Origin: an uncultured Rhodospirillales bacterium | Lineage (GTDB): Bacteria > Pseudomonadota > Alphaproteobacteria > Rhodospirillales > UBA2165 | NCBI GenBank assembly: GCA_913055735.1 | Contig: CAJXKD010000001.1 | Location: forward strand, 2,080,281 to 2,144,280 | Direction: 5' to 3' | DNA length: 64,000 nt | Shown here: piece by piece, positions 58,350 through 64,000 of the stretch | How the letters are laid out: each line of letters begins with the position of its first letter | How positions within the stretch are numbered: position 1 is the stretch's first letter | The notes under the pieces: generated by a model | The model's database searches: none | What the model was told of the DNA's origin: nothing | The model's input: the letters and a program-made list of their open reading frames with translations, nothing else | Translations under genes and position numbers: made by a program

Positions 58350-58445
58350 TTTCACGGCTCCCATGCGTTCAGGCTTCTGTCGCAATGCGCCTAATCCCCC
58401 GGTTTAGAGCCAATTTGTTAACAAACTGCTCCTAAACTTTTTCCC

Positions 58446-60362
58446 ATGGAAATCCTGCTTTTGGGCGATTCAACCAGCTTCACGGGTGGATGGGCCGGCT
58501 CTGCCTATCCGGCGCATCTGGCCGATATGGCGGTATGGAAGGCGGGGTCACGTATGATCAACCCGTCGGTTGCGGGATTTACCTCGGCCGACGCCTATCT
58601 CTATTTTTCCGACTACCTGAAAGAAAACCGGGCGCCGGACGCCGTTCTCGTTTTCCTGGGCAACTGTGATGCGTGTGCGACCCATTGGCCGAAGGGCCAG
58701 CCCACGCCGTTTCGTCGATATTTGACGAAATTTCTGAAACTGTTTCGACCTGCCTCACGCCGGAATTTATTCCGCCCCTATACGTTCGATCCCAACTATC
58801 GACACGATTTGGAGCATCCCGAGAAGGTCACGGATTTTTCGGCAAATCTCCGTCGTATCATCGCCACGGCGTTGAAACGCGACGCCAAGGTCGTTCTTGT
58901 GTCTCCTGTCGCAAATACGTCGTTTGTAGCCGGAAGCGGTAAGGGCAACTTCATATTTTATGATGTCTTCGGGTTGGATAGTGACTGCTTGCCGTATTGC
59001 GACGCCGTCCCGCCCGACTTGGAGGCGCCGCTTCGGGCGGCATGCGAGGGCGACAAAATCAGGGCCAAAGACCTTTACAGAGAACTTCTCGATCCGGATG
59101 GCCCGCCTTCGGTGTCCGGCCAAGAGGTGCGGCAGATAGCCGCGAACAATCTGGCCGTTCTTCTGGCCGAGGAGGGCGCGTTCGACCAAGCCCTGGCCCT
59201 CCTGGATAAGTTGATTGGTCAACCGGGGGCGCGCCGCGAAATAGCCTTGTTCAATCAATCGCGGATATGCCGCGCCGCGGGTCAAATAGATCGAGCTGAC
59301 ATGCTGCAGGAGAAAGCGTTCAATACGGATGCGTCCATGTATCGGATACGGCAAGTGTATCGGGACGCACTACGTAAGCTGGCCGAAGACTTTCCGGCGA
59401 TCACGCACTTGGATATGGCGGACCATGTTTCGGATACCGACTTTGTCGATCATTGCCATGTCATGCCCACGGCCCAGGCCAAACTGGCTACCAGATTGGC
59501 TGCCGTACTGGCGCCGTTAGATCCTGGCACGGATCAACTGACGCTGGTCTCCTGTCCGATGACCCCCGAATATTCAATCGGCAACAAACATCCGCTAGCA
59601 GATTTCCTCTATCGGCTGCGGAACAATTCGGACGACCAACGTCAAAAAGCGGCCCTACGGATTGCCGAGGCCGCCGGTCGGCATCCGCTATTCAACGACG
59701 GCACCGAAATCGACCAGCGTCCCCCTATTCATGATTTTGAGCTCGGCCGTTTTCCCGACGTCTATCTGACGAGATTGCTTGCGCCGTATCTGTCAGCGAT
59801 TCGGTCCGACGCCGAACAGCCGCAGTTTGCGGAAGTAGACATGCTTCCGTCGCTGGAGGCACGTTTGTCCATCCTTCCTGGGCCGGTCAAATCAACGATC
59901 ATGGCCGATGCCGGCATGCCCGTGGATGGGTCGGCCGAGCGTATTGAACGGGTAAAGAGGGCGGTTATCGATCTGCTTACACAGCATTTAACCGCGGGGC
60001 CGTCGATCGGCCTTCGATACCGCTCGACCATCTACTGGTACTTCAAGGAAAGCGTCAAATTCGGGAGCCCGAGCCGATGGTCGATGCTCTATCAGCGGTC
60101 GGACCTCGACGCAGCATTAGAAGGTGTCTTGGGGGTACGCGTTTTGGCGTTGGCGCTGGGGCACGAAGAGCATGCGTGGTGCGACGCGATGGTGCAGCTG
60201 ATCTCCGCAATCATATGCGCCCATGAGGAAGCCGGGCGGCGGTGGCTTGAAAACTATCGTAAGGCGCTAGGGTGTGCGGACCCGGCGTATGGCCGTGACC
60301 GGAACGATCTGCTGAAGAGGCTGCAACTCCTTGGAAAAGAACAAGTTTTTTCTCACGCATAG
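58446..60362 (+). CDS. SGNH/GDSL-type hydrolase with helical-repeat insert
   Basis: A 638-residue protein. The SGNH blocks are spread over a long sequence: block I is LLLGDSTSFTGG (residue 4 onward, catalytic serine), block III the asparagine in FLGNCDAC (about 73), and block V the Asp-His pair DTDFVDHCHVM (about 330). The region between (about 200-310) is alpha-helical and TPR-like (EVRQIAANNLAVLLAEEGAFDQALALLDKL, shortened). The final 270 residues are not recognised. SGNH enzymes deacetylate or acylate sugars and lipids, so O-acetyl removal or transfer on a glycan fits the neighbours. No signal peptide is seen. The next gene at 60481 has a related layout. Confidence 0.65.
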   Translation: MEILLLGDSTSFTGGWAGSAYPAHLADMAVWKAGSRMINPSVAGFTSADAYLYFSDYLKENRAPDAVLVFLGNCDACATHWPKGQPTPFRRYLTKFLKLFRPASRRNLFRPYTFDPNYRHDLEHPEKVTDFSANLRRIIATALKRDAKVVLVSPVANTSFVAGSGKGNFIFYDVFGLDSDCLPYCDAVPPDLEAPLRAACEGDKIRAKDLYRELLDPDGPPSVSGQEVRQIAANNLAVLLAEEGAFDQALALLDKLIGQPGARREIALFNQSRICRAAGQIDRADMLQEKAFNTDASMYRIRQVYRDALRKLAEDFPAITHLDMADHVSDTDFVDHCHVMPTAQAKLATRLAAVLAPLDPGTDQLTLVSCPMTPEYSIGNKHPLADFLYRLRNNSDDQRQKAALRIAEAAGRHPLFNDGTEIDQRPPIHDFELGRFPDVYLTRLLAPYLSAIRSDAEQPQFAEVDMLPSLEARLSILPGPVKSTIMADAGMPVDGSAERIERVKRAVIDLLTQHLTAGPSIGLRYRSTIYWYFKESVKFGSPSRWSMLYQRSDLDAALEGVLGVRVLALALGHEEHAWCDAMVQLISAIICAHEEAGRRWLENYRKALGCADPAYGRDRNDLLKRLQLLGKEQVFSHA

Positions 60363-60480
60363 TCAGTTCTGCCGAAACGACGGTTAAGACAAATTAAAGA
60401 TAGCGCCGCCATAGTCGATGCTTGGCGCCGGCCTGGTTTACCCTGGAAATCCGATACATGCGCCCGTCGAGCGAGGAAGG

Positions 60481-61935
60481 ATGAAAACGCAAGCCGTACA
60501 GGTGCCCGACCTCGTGGAGAAGCTATTTCGGCGGCACTCCTACAAGCTTTGCGAAGAGCTGCTTCACGAACATATCCGGGCTAACGAGACCGACATTGAG
60601 TCGCGTATGCTCTTGTCGGAGGTCTACGAGCGCCTTGGTCTTCCGGACTATGCGCTGCAGAACTACCGCAATCTTCTGTTGTTTGCGCCGGCACTGCCGG
60701 TCGATGTCGATCGGGTAAACACCGAGATCACGCGGCTGGAGGGTATGGGGTCGCGATCGGAAGACAATGGCGACCGGGCGACTTGGCAATTGCCTGAACC
60801 TCAGGATGACGGTGTCGCTCGGGTCAAAATCGCCAGGCGGTTCTCGCCCTATTTTGGCTTTCCCGAATACCCGACGACCGAGCAACATTCGAACTATGGG
60901 TTTGTCGTTCCGGAAGGCGCGGAGGGCCGCGTCTTGCCTTATGTTCCGGCGGATCCCGAAAAGGAATTCATCGTCGGCGTCTTTGGGGGATCTATTGCCA
61001 GTGGATTTTTTCAATTCGTATCCGAGATCATTGCTGACGGATTGGCGGCGCATCCGGATTTGAAGGGCCGAAATGTTGTGGTCCTCAATTTTGCGATGGG
61101 TGCGCTGAAGCAACCTCAAACACTTATCTACCTCGCGTACTTTGCCAGTATCGGACAAAAGCTGGATATGGTCGTCAATATCGATGGCCTGAACGATCTT
61201 GCGGGATGTACCGGCAATCTAAACCACGGGCATCACATGGCGATGCCGCCGGCGGATATCACGAAAGTCTTTTCTTCCCTACTGGCAGTTCCGAAACTGG
61301 ATGAAGAAGTTCTGACCTATTTCCTACGGGTCTTACGATACGATCGTTGGATCGAGAAATTGGAGACGGGGTCGATTCCGTTTGTCGGCGCGCTCGGTCT
61401 AACCAATTACCTTAAGAGAAAACGCCATCTCGCGGCATCCGCGAAACCGGACCTCGAAAATCAGGACAGTATGCTGTGGATTCAACGGGTGGCGCCGGTG
61501 AACCACACGAAACTAGATGACGCCGAGTTCACCAAGTTGATGGAGAACATCGCGGATTTCTGGCTCCGGTCGTCGCGGTTAATGTTGGATATTTGCCGGG
61601 GTATGGGGACGATCTATGTTCACAGCCTCCATCCTCATCATTCCCTGATGAAACGTCCGCTTTCCAAAGCGGACCAGGAGATGTTGAAGAGCGCACCTGG
61701 CCAAGATCAGGTCCGCCGGATGGTCGCCCTGGGCTATCCCTGTTTGCTCGAGCGAATGGATAAGCTGACCGACGCTTGGGACCATGCGCACTATTGTCCC
61801 ATGTTGGACGTGCTCGAGGATATCAACGACGACATTCTCGTAGACGCGATAGCGCACCTCAAACCGATTGGACTGGAGGCGATGGGCCACCGTCTTGTCG
61901 AATACCTCTCAAACCAGAAACTTACCCTTTCATAG
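60481..61935 (+). CDS. TPR-SGNH-like protein
   Basis: A 484-residue protein, not clearly recognised. The N-terminal 90 residues look like TPR repeats (LVEKLFRRHSYKLCEELLHEHIRAN, SRMLLSEVYERLGLPDYALQNYRNLL; each shortened). An SGNH-like core follows: GVFGGSIASGFFQF around residue 170 (block I serine in GGS), VVVLNFAMGALKQPQTL, and NIDGLNDLAG (block III asparagine). Block V is not obvious, though HYCPMLDVLEDIND near the end may take its place. I chose the ATG at 60481 behind GAGGAAGG; the frame opens 63 bp earlier. It stands 118 bp after the related SGNH protein and 18 bp before a small membrane protein gene. Confidence 0.6.
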   Translation: MKTQAVQVPDLVEKLFRRHSYKLCEELLHEHIRANETDIESRMLLSEVYERLGLPDYALQNYRNLLLFAPALPVDVDRVNTEITRLEGMGSRSEDNGDRATWQLPEPQDDGVARVKIARRFSPYFGFPEYPTTEQHSNYGFVVPEGAEGRVLPYVPADPEKEFIVGVFGGSIASGFFQFVSEIIADGLAAHPDLKGRNVVVLNFAMGALKQPQTLIYLAYFASIGQKLDMVVNIDGLNDLAGCTGNLNHGHHMAMPPADITKVFSSLLAVPKLDEEVLTYFLRVLRYDRWIEKLETGSIPFVGALGLTNYLKRKRHLAASAKPDLENQDSMLWIQRVAPVNHTKLDDAEFTKLMENIADFWLRSSRLMLDICRGMGTIYVHSLHPHHSLMKRPLSKADQEMLKSAPGQDQVRRMVALGYPCLLERMDKLTDAWDHAHYCPMLDVLEDINDDILVDAIAHLKPIGLEAMGHRLVEYLSNQKLTLS

Positions 61936-61953
61936 CTAGAAGGAACCGATGTC

Positions 61954-62082
61954 ATGGAAATGGCAAACATCGTACTTATCGCGGTTGCAGCACTGATCGT
62001 TGTTGGCGCCGGTATCTTGGTGGCGCGGCGAGTGAAAAACCGGACCAATGACGGAACCGGAGATATTTATCCGCTGTTCTAG
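61954..62082 (+). CDS. Small single-helix membrane protein
   Basis: A 42-residue open frame with the content of a real small gene: AAGGAACC about 9 nt upstream of the ATG, one hydrophobic helix (ANIVLIAVAALIVVGAGILVA, shortened), then a basic stop-transfer ARRVKNR and a short polar tail. It lies 18 bp after the SGNH-like gene and directly before a strong terminator, so it is the last gene of that transcript. The function is unknown; a membrane partner for its neighbours is possible. Confidence 0.55.
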   Translation: MEMANIVLIAVAALIVVGAGILVARRVKNRTNDGTGDIYPLF

Positions 62083-62097
62083 TTGCCAAATCCGAAC

Positions 62098-62137
62098 AAA
62101 AAAGGCGCTGTAACCGGCCGGTACAGCGCCTTTTTAT
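62098..62137 (+). terminator. Rho-independent terminator
   Basis: GGCGCTGTA (62104-62112) and TACAGCGCC (62122-62130) form a 9-bp stem followed by TTTTTATTTT. The matching A-run before the stem also allows it to work on the minus strand, for the convergent Gfo/Idh gene. Confidence 0.9.
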
Positions 62138-62154
62138 TTTCTCGTCTCGAACAA

Positions 62155-63273
62155 TTACTCGTAGAACATCTCCGGATCGATGGGCAGGGGGATTTCCTCG
62201 CCCCGTGCCGCCGACAGGTCCATCGCCATCGTGTGCATCAGGTTATTGTGGCCGTCGCGTGCCGAGGCGTGCGGCGTCGGCAAGCCCATCATGATGCGCC
62301 CGAACCAGCCGATGGTTTCCTCGCGCATCGGTCCATAGAGCTGATTGTTCCAAAGATCGCCGGGCGGATAGCTGGTCATGAATTCGACGTGGCGCTCGGC
62401 CGGCTTGAACCCATCGGGCACATAGCCGCCGCCGAGCTCCTCGCTTGTGGCAACCACGAGATCGCGGTGTGTATCCTCGATGTCGATGACGCCCTTGGTG
62501 CCGACGATACCGATTTCCAAACCGTAAACGGCGCCAGGCCATACCTCGGGAAGGCCCCAGGAAATATTCATCGAGAAAATGGTGCCGTCATCCATGGTGA
62601 AGATGCCGAAGGTGCTGTCCTTGGTGCCCCATTCGCGCAGAACCGGATCGACCGACTTGGCGTAGATGGATTTGGGTGTTTTGCCTTCCATCAGCCACAT
62701 GGACATGTCGAGGGAGTGGGTGCCCGACACGACCATCGGTGTCAGGTTGTGCCGCTCGTTGGTCTTGGCAATGGTGGCAATGGGGACCATGCGGTTCATG
62801 AAGGCACGAGTGGCGACGGAATGGACGCTGCCGATCTGACCTTTCTGCAGGCGTTCCTTCACGGTCAGGAAGCGCCGGCGGAAGCGCTGCGTGTAACCGA
62901 TACAGGCATCGAGACCGGCACCTTCGATGGCATCCAGGATCTGTTTCGACTCCCGTGCCTCGGTGGCCAGCGGCTTTTCGATGAACAGCTTGTGGCCCTG
63001 TTCCACGGCCATCAACGTCGGCTCGGTGTGCTTGTTCTCCTCGGTGATGATCATCACCGCATTGACCTCGGACCGTTTGATCAGTTCCTCGGCGTTGGTC
63101 GTAAAGAAATCGGCCTTGGTGTCTTCGGCCAGGCGCTTTCCGAGATCCTCGTTGATGTCGCACAGGCCCAGCCATTTGACGCCCGGATATTCGCGGGCGT
63201 ACTTTGCCCGGATGCGGCCGATGGTACCGCAGCCGATGATGGCCAGTCCGATTTCGTTCACAGTATCGGTCAT
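62155..63273 (-). CDS. Gfo/Idh/MocA-family oxidoreductase
   Basis: A 372-residue NAD(P)-dependent dehydrogenase. The Rossmann loop is AIIGCGTIGRIRAKY near residue 12, and the catalytic lysine is in KLFIEKPLATEAR. The C-terminal domain has IGYTQRFRRRFLTVKERLQKGQIG (shortened) and VVSGTHSLDMSMW, with the usual histidine and aspartate. It is longer than the 330-residue member at 10461. ATG at 63273. A hydroxypyruvate-isomerase-like gene diverges from it at 63493, which suggests a shared sugar or inositol degradation theme. A weak relative of the tct palindrome lies between them, at 63316. Confidence 0.9.
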   Translation of the reverse strand: MTDTVNEIGLAIIGCGTIGRIRAKYAREYPGVKWLGLCDINEDLGKRLAEDTKADFFTTNAEELIKRSEVNAVMIITEENKHTEPTLMAVEQGHKLFIEKPLATEARESKQILDAIEGAGLDACIGYTQRFRRRFLTVKERLQKGQIGSVHSVATRAFMNRMVPIATIAKTNERHNLTPMVVSGTHSLDMSMWLMEGKTPKSIYAKSVDPVLREWGTKDSTFGIFTMDDGTIFSMNISWGLPEVWPGAVYGLEIGIVGTKGVIDIEDTHRDLVVATSEELGGGYVPDGFKPAERHVEFMTSYPPGDLWNNQLYGPMREETIGWFGRIMMGLPTPHASARDGHNNLMHTMAMDLSAARGEEIPLPIDPEMFYE

Positions 63274-63492
63274 GATCTTCCCCTTGGTGCTTTTCTCTTC
63301 CCCGGCGAAAAACGAGTCTTATACATGTTTCCGCAGGGTGCGTAAGGGTTGGGCCAGTAAGTCCTTTTAAACATAGGATATTTTCTAGCCTGTTCCTTTC
63401 GGCAATGCTTTATTAAGCTGCTAGAACGTCCAGGTAAAGGGCACAAAAATCCCGGCCTCCACGTAAGGCCGAAATGACAGGGAGAGACCGCA

Positions 63493-64000
63493 ATGCCACT
63501 CAAATTCTCGGCCAATCTGACCATGATGTTCACCGAGGTGGACGACCGTATCGCCCGCATCGGCGAGGCCGCGGAGGCCGGGTTTGGTGCCTGCGAGTAC
63601 ATTTTTATCTATGACTTGCCCGTCGACGATATCCGGCGTGAGATGGACCGCACGGGCCTCGAGATGTCGGTGATCAACATCGCGGTCGGTGAGGGCGTTC
63701 AGATGGGCGATTTGGTGGCTGCTGTTCCGGGCAAGGAGGACAAGTTCCGCGAAAACGTCGACGCCGCCGTCAAATATTGCGCCGCGTTGCGCCCGACGGC
63801 GATGGTCATTCCCGCGTACCGGCCGCCCGAAGGAATTTCACGGGAGGTCGCAGTGGAAACGTTCAAGAAGAATGTCCCCTATGCCGCCGACGCCCTTGGC
63901 GAGATCGGTATCCCCGTTCTAATCGAAGCCTTGAGCCCAAAGCTTCGGCCGAATTCCATTTTGACCACGACGGCCGAGGTCATGGAGGTGCTGGAAGAGG
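63493..64000 (+). CDS. Hydroxypyruvate isomerase-like TIM-barrel protein (cut by window end)
   Basis: The first 169 residues of a sugar-phosphate-isomerase/AP-endonuclease-type TIM barrel. The start MPLKFSANLTMMFTEVDDRIARIGEAAEAGF matches hydroxypyruvate isomerase (Hyi), including FSANL.MMFTE and the EAGFGACEYIFIYDLP strand; a conserved glutamate in VLIEALSP is an expected metal ligand. The gene runs off the right edge, so the catalytic C-terminal half is not seen. A GGGAGAGACCGCA site precedes the ATG. It is divergent from the Gfo/Idh gene at 62155. Conversion of hydroxypyruvate to tartronate semialdehyde would feed the beta-hydroxyacid dehydrogenases at 44981-46776 (inference). Confidence 0.85.
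   Translation, partial: MPLKFSANLTMMFTEVDDRIARIGEAAEAGFGACEYIFIYDLPVDDIRREMDRTGLEMSVINIAVGEGVQMGDLVAAVPGKEDKFRENVDAAVKYCAALRPTAMVIPAYRPPEGISREVAVETFKKNVPYAADALGEIGIPVLIEALSPKLRPNSILTTTAEVMEVLEE

Noticed and set aside
63316-63329. Further copy of the tct operator (GTCTTATACATGTT)
   Set aside because: Only 10 of 14 positions match and only the left half-site is intact; it is kept as a remark, not as a site.
1-64000. tRNA, rRNA, insertion sequences or prophage genes
   Set aside because: No T-loop-like tRNA signals, rRNA segments, transposase motifs or terminal inverted repeats were recognised by reading; a covariance search would be the proper test for tRNAs.

Overview
The window looks like a GC-rich alphaproteobacterial chromosome, probably a marine Rhodospirillales-like heterotroph. 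This rests on the maf / RNase E-G / yacG gene order at the left edge, the many uptake systems of three types (ABC branched-chain type, TTT/Tct type, TRAP type), and the number of sugar-acid and hydroxy-acid oxidoreductases. The taxonomic placement is inference; no rRNA or tRNA gene was seen.

Layout. 1-2.2 kb: housekeeping maf, RNase G-like, yacG. 2.3-10.3 kb: one giant secreted RTX/VCBS adhesin with a regulatory-looking leader that contains a perfect CRP-type box. 10.5-17.1 kb: a Gfo/Idh dehydrogenase, then an unusual group made of two M24 metallopeptidase-fold proteins, a shortened PEP-synthase-like phosphotransferase, an NTF2/SnoaL-like protein and a KdsB-like protein with an eroded active site. 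17.1-22.5 kb: MFS and DMT exporters, a DRE-TIM aldolase-type synthase, an SDR and a divergent FCD GntR regulator. 22.6-27.4 kb: quinone oxidoreductase and a four-gene molybdenum hydroxylase whose molybdopterin subunit is split in two. 27.5-29.9 kb: two tandem Hpt-receiver proteins and pncC. 29.9-36.3 kb (minus): an HpaB-type flavin monooxygenase with a complete branched-chain-type ABC importer. 36.6-39.9 kb: a peroxiredoxin with an in-frame TGA at its catalytic position, a rhodanese, a zinc alcohol dehydrogenase and a D-hydroxyacid dehydrogenase. 40.2-50.5 kb: a TctBAC importer, Gfo/Idh and beta-hydroxyacid dehydrogenases, a GntR/UTRA regulator, cupin, Ldh2 dehydrogenase, DUF1993, and a DsbA/FrnE-like protein with a second catalytic-position TGA. 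50.7-54.5 kb: a TRAP transporter whose small permease carries a TM2/coiled-coil extension. 54.5-62.1 kb: sulfotransferase, methyltransferase-like, TPR/glycosyltransferase-like and SGNH-like proteins, probably acting on surface glycans. 62.2-64 kb: another Gfo/Idh protein and a truncated hydroxypyruvate-isomerase-like gene.

How the genes work together. Much of the window reads as scavenging of small organic acids and sugar derivatives: import (Tct, TRAP, Liv-type) followed by NAD-dependent oxidation or reduction. Near-identical palindromes (consensus GTCTTATATAAGAC) in front of the M24 gene at 11669, tctB, tctC and the Gfo/Idh gene at 43916 suggest one shared regulon.

The strongest discovery is a pair of unlinked genes, at 36565 and 49882, that would usually be read as broken or mis-started. 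In each, a TGA replaces exactly the catalytic cysteine, and a 7-bp stem with a loop starting C-G lies 21-22 nt downstream. Both look like genuine selenoproteins. A second candidate for something undescribed is the M24 / mini-dikinase / pseudo-KdsB group at 11.7-17.1 kb.
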